Assembly: GCA_902769805.1 (NCBI GenBank)
Contig: CACXQL010000016.1
Span: 1-32,621, forward strand
Length of the DNA stretch: 32,621 nt
From: an uncultured Prevotellaceae bacterium
GTDB taxonomy: Bacteria > Bacteroidota > Bacteroidia > Bacteroidales > Bacteroidaceae
Direction of reading: 5' to 3'
Every line of letters starts with the position of its first letter. Position 1 is the stretch's first letter. The notes below the pieces were generated by a model. The model was not told the origin of the DNA and searched no databases. It worked only from the letters and a program-made list of their open reading frames with translations. The translations under genes were made by a program, and so were the position numbers. Positions 15,037-22,143 of this stretch are shown piece by piece.

Positions 15037-16013
15037 GGCATCACACGTTTAATCAGGTAATGTAACAACCACGACAGGGGGATAGCAAACAACAAGGTCA
15101 ACAATACCGTTGGCCAATAGCCCAGATGATAAGGTGTGATATACACCATCACGAAATGATGATGGATGAGGTAGAGCTCCAGACTGATAGTACCCAGGAA
15201 GGCTGTCCCACGATTCAACCAGGAAGGTGTATGACGGAATACTTCTGCCAGTAACAACAGCAAAGATATCGTCAAGGGAATATAAATCATCCGTTCCGCA
15301 AACAAAGGGAAACGACCATGCCGTACTTGTTCGAGGTAGATACATGCACTTGCCGTAGCCAAGAAGGTCAGTATGAGCAATCCCCATGCACCTTTCTCCA
15401 TTTTCTTCTCCGTTCTCACCCATTCGCCACAGTTGATACCGAGAAAGAAGATAGGCAAACGACTCCAGAATATCTCAATATGTCCGACGGCTTTATGAAT
15501 AGGAATAACCCACTGCACACAGATACACCAAACCATCATCATAACAGGCAACCATCTCCATGAAGGACTCCGTTGTATCAGTCGCATATATAACGGGGCC
15601 CACAGATAAAGCATCATGATGGCTGGGATATACCAGAAAGTCCCTTCATCGTGTAACCAGAAATCCCAGTTAATGGTGATATCGCCTATCAAGTCTACTA
15701 TACTGCCCGTCTTCCAGTCGAAACGAGGGATATAATAGAGTGACGACATGATGAGCCAGGCAGGGAAGATACGTAACAACCGACGTTTGTAGAACTGTTT
15801 GGTGGAAGGATTCTTCACCCATGAGAACCAAAGTCCGATACCACTCAGAAAGAGAAACATATCGACTCCGATGTTTCCACAACGACGCAAACCGAAGAAG
15901 GTATCACTACGAGGCAGTTCCACATGAAAAAGGACGATGAAGAAGATGGCAGCCCCCATCAGCTCTCCCCGATAGCGGCTCAGGTCTTTCCATGTCATCT
16001 CGCTCAAACTCAT
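15033..16013 (-). CDS. Membrane acyltransferase, family 3 (OafA/NodX-like)
   Basis: The protein has 326 residues and about 10 helices. An N-terminal RYRGELMGAAIFFIVLFHVE supplies the helix-1 catalytic-type His. GVDMFLFLSGIGLWFSW and FYKRRLLRIFPAW, typical of acyltransferase-3 proteins, follow. Such enzymes O-acetylate or otherwise acylate surface polysaccharide or lipid A sugars. It is translationally coupled (4-base overlaps) to another acyltransferase upstream and to the HAD gene downstream. The two acyltransferases are only distantly alike, so they probably modify different positions or act in sequence. Confidence 0.9.
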   Translation of the reverse strand: MSLSEMTWKDLSRYRGELMGAAIFFIVLFHVELPRSDTFFGLRRCGNIGVDMFLFLSGIGLWFSWVKNPSTKQFYKRRLLRIFPAWLIMSSLYYIPRFDWKTGSIVDLIGDITINWDFWLHDEGTFWYIPAIMMLYLWAPLYMRLIQRSPSWRWLPVMMMVWCICVQWVIPIHKAVGHIEIFWSRLPIFFLGINCGEWVRTEKKMEKGAWGLLILTFLATASACIYLEQVRHGRFPLFAERMIYIPLTISLLLLLAEVFRHTPSWLNRGTAFLGTISLELYLIHHHFVMVYITPYHLGYWPTVLLTLLFAIPLSWLLHYLIKRVMP

Positions 16014-17092
16014 AGTTTAGGACTCGGTATTTGGTCTATGATTTTCTTTACAGCCCATGAGAGGGCGATGGTAGCGATAACATAAAGCATCAGTCCATCG
16101 TAGATATCCTGTCGCAAAGCAACGTTAATAAATAGCTTACGGGCAATAGGATGAGCCACAAACATAGCCGCTGAGATACTACCAAACCACACCATCAGAT
16201 TCTTCATCTTCTGGGACATGGCCTTCACGATAGCGATGGTACCTACGATAATCAGTATCGGTATCCATAGCCACGACTGATAATGGAAGCACATGACAAA
16301 TATCAACGCAGAGACAATAACAACTACCATAGCCCAAAACCAACGCGACATAGAGAAATGGATTTTATCTATAGAACGCCCTACCAGGATTCCTATTCCA
16401 AAAGGCAACATGCCTCCGATGAAGTTATAACGTAAACGATTCAGTGTCTCACCTTCAGGATCACAGAATTCCTGTAACAACCAACAAACGGCAACCAAAG
16501 CAATAACCACCCAATTCTTCTGTCGATAAAGCAACAACCGATAGACGATATACAGTTCAATCATCAGTCCGAAGAACCAATAGATACCTGGCCAGATAAT
16601 CTTATCGGGAGTTGGCAGCACATTAATATACATCAGCAATTGGGCAACGACGTTGTACCAATGATACTGGAAACGTCCTGGTGTCATGATATCCACAATG
16701 ATGAAGATAGTGAAGCCCACTATCAGCATTCGCAACAGTTTCAGATAATGGTAACGTATGAAATCCCCCACTCTCCATAACGTTCGCGCCCCCTCTCCTA
16801 TTGAAGAGGGCTGGGAAGAGGCTTCATACTTCATCACCAGTCCATAACCACTGAGAAAGAGAAATACAGGTACACCATAATGACCGAAATACGATAAGAG
16901 GTGAACAGGCAACAGGGTATCAGGATGTGTGATGACCTGCCAAAGACCTTCGTTATGAGAATTGAAAAACTGATACTCGTTTTCCTTAACTATCTTTCCT
17001 ATGAAATGACAGTAATTATGTAACATGATGGCGAGAATAGCAATCCCTCGCATCGCCGTACACTCATCCCGTGTCAGAAACTCATTCTTCAA
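16010..17092 (-). CDS. Membrane acyltransferase, family 3, with an in-frame palindromic repeat
   Basis: The protein has 360 residues from a TTG at 17092; ATG at 17053 is an alternative that would drop 13 residues. MRGIAILAIMLHNYCHF carries the helix-1 His, and HYGVPVFLFLSGYGLVMKYE and FIRYHYLKLLRMLIVGF fit acyltransferase-3 membrane enzymes that O-acylate glycans. Between those two conserved blocks sits ASSQPSSIGEGARTLWRVGD, encoded by GC-rich sequence with a hairpin (about 16765-16825) that looks like a mobile palindromic element accepted in frame. The start is directly preceded by a heptamer array shared with the end of the upstream gene. The 3' end overlaps the next acyltransferase by 4 bases. 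Confidence 0.87.
   Translation of the reverse strand: MKNEFLTRDECTAMRGIAILAIMLHNYCHFIGKIVKENEYQFFNSHNEGLWQVITHPDTLLPVHLLSYFGHYGVPVFLFLSGYGLVMKYEASSQPSSIGEGARTLWRVGDFIRYHYLKLLRMLIVGFTIFIIVDIMTPGRFQYHWYNVVAQLLMYINVLPTPDKIIWPGIYWFFGLMIELYIVYRLLLYRQKNWVVIALVAVCWLLQEFCDPEGETLNRLRYNFIGGMLPFGIGILVGRSIDKIHFSMSRWFWAMVVVIVSALIFVMCFHYQSWLWIPILIIVGTIAIVKAMSQKMKNLMVWFGSISAAMFVAHPIARKLFINVALRQDIYDGLMLYVIATIALSWAVKKIIDQIPSPKL
16765..16825 (-). repeat. Candidate palindromic repetitive element, in frame inside an acyltransferase
   Basis: This GC-rich block contains CCCTCT (16791-16796) and AGAGGG (16805-16810) around an 8-base loop, flanked by CTGGGAAGAGG and by CCCCCACTCTCC. It resembles the CCTCCCC...GGAGGGG palindromic repeats I recall from Bacteroidetes genomes. 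Boundaries are uncertain. Confidence 0.5.
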
Positions 17093-17119
17093 ATTCTCAA
17101 TTCTTAATTTTCAATTTAT
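17092..17119 (-). repeat. Heptamer array H8 (AATTCTC/AATTTTC), 4 units across a gene junction
   Basis: Plus-strand units are AATTCTC, AATTCTT, AATTTTC, AATTTAT. The array encodes the last residues (about NKLKIKN plus the stop) of the sulfatase-fold gene and reaches the TTG start of the acyltransferase. It is the TTGARAA family read in the opposite direction to H5. Confidence 0.82.
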
Positions 17120-18908
17120 TATAGTCTACACTATTCTTCAGCAATCGCGGACGCTTCTCGTTATAATCACTATTCAACACATCATACTCCTTCCGATAGT
17201 CTTTCGTGTGAATACCACCTAAGTACAACAAGGTATGCGGCAATAAGTCTATCATATACGGACGATTCCGATAACGCTTGATAGCCTCCCATCCATAGGG
17301 ATGCGCCAAGCGATAAGGCTCCGAAGCCCATATCCAGAAGGGTATCTCAAACTCCTCACGTGCAAGACGATAGTCAATGGTTGCCGAGTGGTTACGTCCA
17401 AAGTAGTCAAGGGTGTTAAAGCACTCCTCTCCATGATCTGGCATATAGATAACAATCGCATCCTGATATTCGAAACGACGGATAATCTCATCGACTATGG
17501 AGTCATTATAGAGCGTGGCGTTATCATAGTCGGCATTAATCTGCAACCGTTTCTCTGTCAGTTTCTTGTCAGGATAGTCAGCAGGGGTGAATTTCCTGCG
17601 TGTCTTTACAGGGAATCGTCCCCGATAGTCCACATGCTGTCCCATCAGATGGAAGATGGTCAACTGATGCCGATGATGTTTTTTCGACTCCAGAGCATCA
17701 TACACTTTCAAGAGTCCGTCATCATAAGGATAGAGTCGTTTGTTACGGGTGTCAAAAAACTGTTGGCTCAATTCCGGGTAGTTCAGGAAGAAGCCACCAC
17801 TGAAATCATAGACTTCTTCACCCACCTTTGGTAAGAACTGGTTAGTGAGGAAGGTCACATGATAGCCTGCCTTGCGAAACACCTCAGGGAACATCGGGAG
17901 GTCTGTCCAGTTACCTTTGTCTCCAACAGCATATAACGATAACACATATTTGAACACATAACTCGTCAGGTTCCATGGTGACACCACATCCGTAAAGACA
18001 ATGAGCGTACTATCCTGCATCCGTTTCAACTGACGGGGCGTTGTAGGCTTGTCGTAGCCGTAGAGTTGGGAGCGGTGTTTATTGAAACTCTCTCCTATAA
18101 TCAATACTATCTGTGGACTACGGAAGGTACAGCTGTCCACCTGTACTTTCTGTGTTGTTGTTATCAGATGCGTGATTTGCTGAGAGGCAAGACGATTGGC
18201 ATACAGGCTGAACACCATACGATGGATGGGCAGATAGAGGTTGGCGCACCCTTTCGTCGTCAGTTCATGCTCCACTTCTCCGAGGTTCGCTTTCGTCATC
18301 AATCGTACCATCGCCTGCTTATTCGACCAACATGCGGTAACACAATAGACAAACAAGCCAAAAGCTATCACACCCATGACGGCTTGGGAAAGAAATTGCA
18401 CTTGTGGATTCAAACGCAGTCCTATTCTTTTCTGCCTCTTCTTCCACCACGCACTGAGAATCGCCCATAGGATATGTAATAGGGCAATGAGTAGAATCCA
18501 CCCCGTCTTCGAGGTAAAGATGTCCCTGCCCAGATAAGAATCCAAGAACTCGCCTGCCTCCCGTCCTGTGGTTTCAAAGAAGAGCATGAGCATCGTCGGT
18601 GTCAGTGTCGACTCGAAATGCACATAACAGAACATATCTATCAAGGCAACAGCATAAAGGATGAAGGCAATGATACCACGAATCCAGATACGGACCTTCT
18701 GAGGTATCAGCGTTAATAAGACACAGAGAACATACAAATCGAAGAAGAGCTCAGTGGCAGACAAGTCATAGGGCTTAGCTCCTTTCAGATGAAGACGAAT
18801 CTCCGTCTGTGTACAGAGATAACCCAAAACAAACATGAACACGAAGAATGCCGCATTCACACGTATGGGTTTCCATAGCCATCCTAATATCTGCAAAACC
18901 TTATTCAA
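17097..18908 (-). CDS. Sulfatase-fold phosphoethanolamine transferase (EptA/CptA-like), inner membrane
   Basis: The protein has 603 residues. About five N-terminal helices (roughly to residue 195) anchor a periplasmic alkaline-phosphatase-like domain. Key motifs are LIIGESFNKHRSQLYGY (E273 metal ligand; S274 at the nucleophile position that is Thr in EptA and often Ser in relatives), VSPWNLTSYVFKYVLSLY, FHLMGQHVDYRGRFP and IVIYMPDHGEE. These enzymes move phosphoethanolamine from phosphatidylethanolamine to lipid A or core sugars, which commonly lowers polymyxin binding. The acceptor here is inferred. The start is a TTG at 18908; no in-frame ATG lies near it. The C-terminus is written by a heptamer array. 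Confidence 0.88.
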   Translation of the reverse strand: MNKVLQILGWLWKPIRVNAAFFVFMFVLGYLCTQTEIRLHLKGAKPYDLSATELFFDLYVLCVLLTLIPQKVRIWIRGIIAFILYAVALIDMFCYVHFESTLTPTMLMLFFETTGREAGEFLDSYLGRDIFTSKTGWILLIALLHILWAILSAWWKKRQKRIGLRLNPQVQFLSQAVMGVIAFGLFVYCVTACWSNKQAMVRLMTKANLGEVEHELTTKGCANLYLPIHRMVFSLYANRLASQQITHLITTTQKVQVDSCTFRSPQIVLIIGESFNKHRSQLYGYDKPTTPRQLKRMQDSTLIVFTDVVSPWNLTSYVFKYVLSLYAVGDKGNWTDLPMFPEVFRKAGYHVTFLTNQFLPKVGEEVYDFSGGFFLNYPELSQQFFDTRNKRLYPYDDGLLKVYDALESKKHHRHQLTIFHLMGQHVDYRGRFPVKTRRKFTPADYPDKKLTEKRLQINADYDNATLYNDSIVDEIIRRFEYQDAIVIYMPDHGEECFNTLDYFGRNHSATIDYRLAREEFEIPFWIWASEPYRLAHPYGWEAIKRYRNRPYMIDLLPHTLLYLGGIHTKDYRKEYDVLNSDYNEKRPRLLKNSVDYNKLKIKN

Positions 18909-18932
18909 TTTCTCTCTTCTCGTTTTACACTT

Positions 18933-19511
18933 TTAACGATATAGTCGTTTGACATCCTCTATAATCACATCAGGCACCAAGCCGTCGATGGACTCACCTC
19001 GTTTTACACGCTCTCTGATTTCCGTACTTGATACGGGCAATAGCTCCGCTTGTATCGTGCCAGTCTGTCCTTCACGGGGATAAACCACTACGTCATATTC
19101 TCGTAAGATATCCTTCCAATGGTACCATCGTGTAAAACGCTCCCAGTTGTCTCCTCCTATCACCAACGTGAACTCTCTGTCAGGATAATCTTGTTGGAGA
19201 TGTTGGAGTGTATGCCATGTATAAGAAGGCTTGGAAAGATGGAACTCATAGTCGCTCGCTTCAACACCCGCTACCCCTTCCAATGCTTTCTGTGCCAGTT
19301 GGAAACGCAGGTCATCCTCCAACAAATCAGTTGCCTCCCGTTTCAAAGGATTCTGTGGTGACACCATCAGCCATATCTCATCCAACTCCGTCTGTCGGAG
19401 AATCTCCTTTGCCAGTGCAATATGTCCGCAATGGATAGGATTAAACGAGCCGCCGAAGATGCCAGTCTTAATTTGGCTGTTGGCTGTTGGCTGTTGGCTA
19501 TTAGCTTTCAT
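18933..19511 (-). CDS. nadD: Nicotinate-nucleotide adenylyltransferase
   Basis: The 192-residue protein includes KTGIFGGSFNPIHCGHIAL, the nucleotide-binding GGSFNPxHxGH signature, LMVSPQNPLK, LVIGGDNWERFTRW, and the C-terminal SSTEIRERV motif (ISSTxIR type). It makes nicotinate adenine dinucleotide in NAD synthesis. The usual family start, Met-Lys-Thr-Gly, is here Ile-Lys-Thr-Gly. The only ATG (19511) lies 13 codons earlier, so the extra N-terminus MKANSQQPTANSQ is encoded by a heptamer array (19473-19507). The ATG lies three bases after the gmk stop. Confidence 0.95.
   Translation of the reverse strand: MKANSQQPTANSQIKTGIFGGSFNPIHCGHIALAKEILRQTELDEIWLMVSPQNPLKREATDLLEDDLRFQLAQKALEGVAGVEASDYEFHLSKPSYTWHTLQHLQQDYPDREFTLVIGGDNWERFTRWYHWKDILREYDVVVYPREGQTGTIQAELLPVSSTEIRERVKRGESIDGLVPDVIIEDVKRLYR
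19473..19507 (-). repeat. Heptamer array H9 (TTGGCTG/AGCCAAC), 5 units, N-terminus of nadD
   Basis: Plus-strand units are TTGGCTG three times, TTGGCTA, TTAGCTT. On the sense strand (AGCCAAC) they are translated as the polar ANSQQPTANSQ extension of NadD. Confidence 0.92.
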
Positions 19512-19514
19512 ATA

Positions 19515-20087
19515 CTATTTCAAAAAGTTGCTGACCAGTGTGTGTGTCTCTTCTTGCGCCTTCTCCAAATCGTCGTTAACAACGACAACATCAAAGTCTT
19601 TAGCAAATGTGAGTTCATACGCTGCCTTAGACAATCTTGTCTCTATGGCTTCAGGCGTATCCGTACCACGACTCTCAAGTCGTCTTCTGAGTTCCTCGAT
19701 AGATGGTGGTTGTATGAATAAGCTGAGCGCCTTCTTACCATAATATTTTTTTATATTTATTCCACCTTTTACATCTACATCAAAAACTACATTCTGTCCT
19801 TGATTTAACTGATTTTCAATCTGCTGTTTCAAAGTACCATAAAATCTATCTTGATATACCTCTTCGTATTCGAGGAATTCATTATTCTCTATTTTCTTTC
19901 GGAACTCTTCTGGTGTTATAAAGAAATATTCAACTCCGTTCTTTTCTGTGCCACGAGGAGAGCGTGACGTACAAGATATCGAAAAATACAAATTAAGTTC
20001 TGGGTGATTATTCATTAGCCAATTCACTATCGTAGACTTCCCTGACCCTGACGGTGCTGAAAAAATGATAAGTCTTCCTTTTGTCAT
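19515..20087 (-). CDS. gmk: Guanylate kinase
   Basis: The protein has 190 residues with the P-loop APSGSGKS at 11-18, FSISCTSRSPRGTEKNGVEYFFIT (GMP-binding Ser/Arg/Tyr), EYEEVYQDRFYGTLK, and FDVDVKGGINIKKYY. It phosphorylates GMP to GDP with ATP, an essential step of GTP synthesis. Base use is uneven: the 5' two thirds (about 19740-20087) is AT-rich like the adjoining S23 gene, while the 3' third resembles the surrounding genes. This suggests recombination inside the gene. Its ATG overlaps the S23 gene's stop by 4 bases. nadD follows after three bases. Confidence 0.97.
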   Translation of the reverse strand: MTKGRLIIFSAPSGSGKSTIVNWLMNNHPELNLYFSISCTSRSPRGTEKNGVEYFFITPEEFRKKIENNEFLEYEEVYQDRFYGTLKQQIENQLNQGQNVVFDVDVKGGINIKKYYGKKALSLFIQPPSIEELRRRLESRGTDTPEAIETRLSKAAYELTFAKDFDVVVVNDDLEKAQEETHTLVSNFLK

Positions 20088-20446
20088 TGTCTTTCTTGTT
20101 TTAATATACCAATAAATTTACCTATCCCTTTTTGAATAATGCCAAGTTTTTCATACAAATTGTTATATTCATCTTGGCTCAGATATTGTAAAGCTAAAGC
20201 TATCTTTAGTTGGGTTTCTAATTCAAAGGCTGAACCTAATGAGATCTCTAAAAAATGAGCAAAATCTAAACTTGAACTACGTGAAGCACCTTCTGAGATG
20301 TTAGAAGATATAGAAACGACAGCTCTTTCCATCTGATTAGCTAATGCATATTTCTCTTGAGACGGGAAATGCTGACAAATTTTATATACATCCACACACA
20401 ATTGCATGGATTGTTGATACACGTGGAATTCTCTAAAATTTCTCAT
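20084..20446 (-). CDS. Four-helix-bundle protein of the S23 / 23S rRNA intervening-sequence family
   Basis: At 120 residues it has the S23 (TIGR02436) pattern: FREFHVYQQSMQLCVDVYKICQHFPSQEKYALANQMERAVVSISSNISEGASR, then a SxxEFxxFLxIA-like SLDFAHFLEISLGSAFELETQL. First found encoded in rRNA intervening sequences, these proteins are common as stand-alone genes in Bacteroidetes and have no firmly known function. Here it sits between yicC and gmk, overlapping gmk by 4 bases. Hand counts give 14/60 G+C at 20101-20160 and 19/60 at 20221-20280, against 33/60 in yicC at 20881-20940, so it looks acquired. Its upstream side is a heptamer array. Confidence 0.9.
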   Translation of the reverse strand: MRNFREFHVYQQSMQLCVDVYKICQHFPSQEKYALANQMERAVVSISSNISEGASRSSSLDFAHFLEISLGSAFELETQLKIALALQYLSQDEYNNLYEKLGIIQKGIGKFIGILKQERQ

Positions 20447-20454
20447 CTTTCAAA

Positions 20455-20489
20455 AGCTAAAAGCCAATAGCTAACAGCCAACAGCCAAA
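20455..20489 (-). repeat. Heptamer array H10 (AGCCAAC/AGCTAAC), 5 units
   Basis: Plus-strand units are AGCTAAA, AGCCAAT, AGCTAAC, AGCCAAC, AGCCAAA. The array fills the gap between the yicC stop (20491) and the S23 start (20446). On the sense strand it reads TTGGCTG, opposite to the array before nadD. Confidence 0.9.
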
Positions 20490-20490
20490 A

Positions 20491-21363
20491 TTATAGTGCG
20501 TTCAGCACCTGTTCCTTAATTTGTTCCAACTCGTCCTTCATCATCACCACGATATTCTGCATCTCTGCCTGATTCGACTTCGAACCAGTCGTGTTAATCT
20601 CACGTCCCATCTCCTGGGCGATGAAACCGAGTTTCTTACCCTGACCTGCTTTGTCTGCCATCGTTTCACGGAAATACTTCAAATGGTTTGTCAGACGCTG
20701 TTTCTCTTCACTGATATCCAGTTTCTCAATGTAGTAGATGAGTTCCTGCTCTAAGCGGTTCTTGTCATACTCTGCCTCTGGTATCTGCTTCAAGCCGTCC
20801 ACAATACGGGCACGTATCTTCTCCACACGGCTCTTCTCGTAAGGTTCGATACTTGCCAACAGTCGCTCAATGTTATCAATCTTCTCGGCAAACTTCTTCT
20901 CAAGGGCTGCGCCCTCCTGCGTACGGAAGTCTACTAAGTGCTGTACTGCCTCAACAACACCAGCACGTGCAACTTTCCATTCCTCGTCGTCAAGTACCTC
21001 CACCTCTGTCTTCGTCAACACATCGGGCATACGAACGAGAGTCTGCATCCAATCCATACCTGTCAGCCCATGTTCCTCCGCAAAACTCTTGAGTTGCTGA
21101 TAGTAGTTCTCCATCAGTGACGTATTCACAGGAGTCGCCTCTGCTGACGCATCCTTCTCAATCCAGACACTCATCTCCACTTTGCCCCTCAATAACTTTT
21201 CTGCGATAATCTGACGGATCTCCATCTCCTTCTCTCTGTAGAGGGGAGCGATACGCGTCATCAGATCCAACTGCTTCGAGTTGAGCGACTTGATCTCTAC
21301 ATTAATTTTCTTTCCCTTAAAGACTACGACAGCCTTGCCATAGCCCGTCATTGATTGTATCAT
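20491..21363 (-). CDS. YicC/YloC family endoribonuclease
   Basis: The 290-residue protein opens with MIQSMTGYGKA and continues VEIKSLNSKQLDLMTRIAPLYREKEMEIRQII, the YicC N-terminal domain. It closes with the DUF1732 C-terminal domain (EEKQRLTNHLKYFRETMADKAGQGKKLGFIAQEMGREINTTGSKSNQAEMQNIVVMMKDELEQIKEQVLNAL), which carries the conserved GREINT and KxELExIxEQ motifs. Relatives are RNases implicated in small-RNA turnover in E. coli. The association with gmk is widely conserved across bacteria. It starts 12 bases after the secreted protein gene and is followed by the heptamer array and S23 insertion. Confidence 0.93.
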   Translation of the reverse strand: MIQSMTGYGKAVVVFKGKKINVEIKSLNSKQLDLMTRIAPLYREKEMEIRQIIAEKLLRGKVEMSVWIEKDASAEATPVNTSLMENYYQQLKSFAEEHGLTGMDWMQTLVRMPDVLTKTEVEVLDDEEWKVARAGVVEAVQHLVDFRTQEGAALEKKFAEKIDNIERLLASIEPYEKSRVEKIRARIVDGLKQIPEAEYDKNRLEQELIYYIEKLDISEEKQRLTNHLKYFRETMADKAGQGKKLGFIAQEMGREINTTGSKSNQAEMQNIVVMMKDELEQIKEQVLNAL

Positions 21364-21375
21364 ATTATCTTATGT

Positions 21376-21975
21376 TTATTTGCTAAATCCACGTCCGTTC
21401 CACTTCAGTGTCTTCTGTGTCTTTGTACCATCATCATTCCACTTAGTGGCGATGATGTCCTTGCCTGTGCGTGGCAGTACATAGGTGGTTTTATAATAAT
21501 CCACGTCGAAACCAGGAGTATCACACATTGTCATCTTCTTTGTAGCATTATTATAGCGGCTGAAAACGAGTGTGTCATACTGTCCCTGGCTGGGTCTGCC
21601 ATTCGAGAAGCACCAATGGCTATAGGCAAAGAGTTTATGTTTCTTGTCTGCCTCGTTCCAGTAACACATCTCTATCCTGCTTAAGTGTTCCTCGTATCTG
21701 GACTCATAGACCATATAGCCGTTTTTCGTGTCGACGGTAAGTGTCACATTCTCTTCCTGTGGTTTACCCTGACGATACCTCATCAAAGCATTTTTGATAC
21801 CTGCTGTCGCCTCTTGGTCACACTCTTCCTCGTCATCATCATCAGAGAAGAGGAAAGCCCACGCAAAGTCAACGATAGTAGGACTTGCACCCTGATAGTT
21901 CACTCGGAAGTCATCCTGCGCATTTGCTGTGATTGTCATGACTACAAAAGCCGCCAACATATAAAACTTCTTCAT
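21376..21975 (-). CDS. Secreted hypothetical protein (first gene of the long minus-strand cluster)
   Basis: I do not recognise a family for this 199-residue protein. MKKFYMLAAFVVMTITANA is a clear Sec signal peptide with cleavage before QDDF. The mature protein has an acidic cluster (DDDDEEE) near residues 46-52 and is otherwise beta-rich with many aromatic residues, for example KMTMCDTPGFDVDYYKTTYVLP, suggesting a small periplasmic beta-sandwich or lipocalin-like fold. It is preceded by a good promoter, and yicC starts 12 bases after its stop, so that promoter may drive the whole cluster. It is divergent from another small secreted protein at 22144. Confidence 0.75.
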   Translation of the reverse strand: MKKFYMLAAFVVMTITANAQDDFRVNYQGASPTIVDFAWAFLFSDDDDEEECDQEATAGIKNALMRYRQGKPQEENVTLTVDTKNGYMVYESRYEEHLSRIEMCYWNEADKKHKLFAYSHWCFSNGRPSQGQYDTLVFSRYNNATKKMTMCDTPGFDVDYYKTTYVLPRTGKDIIATKWNDDGTKTQKTLKWNGRGFSK

Positions 21976-22024
21976 AATAGATTTGTTTATTGATTTATTT
22001 CCCGTTTATTTATTTTCATCGATG

Positions 22025-22055
22025 CAAAGGTACAGGTTTTATTTCAAACTTCCAA
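22025..22055 (-). promoter_or_regulatory. Bacteroidetes-type promoter of the 21975-11594 cluster
   Basis: On the minus strand, TTG (complement of 22053-22055), a 20-base spacer and TACCTTTG (complement of 22025-22032) fit the consensus. The leader before the ATG at 21975 would be about 45 bases. It is the only clear promoter found for the cluster. Confidence 0.75.
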
Positions 22056-22090
22056 TCGTTTCCGTAAAAAACATATTAATTGCAAATAAA

Positions 22091-22122
22091 TTTGCATTTT
22101 CGCTCAGATTGCATTACCTTTG
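22091..22122 (+). promoter_or_regulatory. Bacteroidetes-type promoter of the secreted protein gene at 22144
   Basis: TTTG at 22091-22094, a 20-base spacer and TACCTTTG at 22115-22122 match exactly. The ATG follows after 21 bases. Confidence 0.85.
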
Positions 22123-22143
22123 CACTTCAAAGAACCTATTGAT

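Noticed and set aside
17097-18908. A true sulfatase or a phosphoglycerol transferase (LtaS-like)
   Set aside because: There is no sulfatase CxPSR motif. The GES...LYGY, WNLTSY and PDHGEE motifs fit EptA/CptA-type phosphoethanolamine transferases better, though phosphoglycerol transfer cannot be fully excluded.
20084-20446. A 23S rRNA intervening sequence
   Set aside because: The protein family is the one found in such sequences, but there is no rRNA on either side; this is a stand-alone copy within a protein operon.
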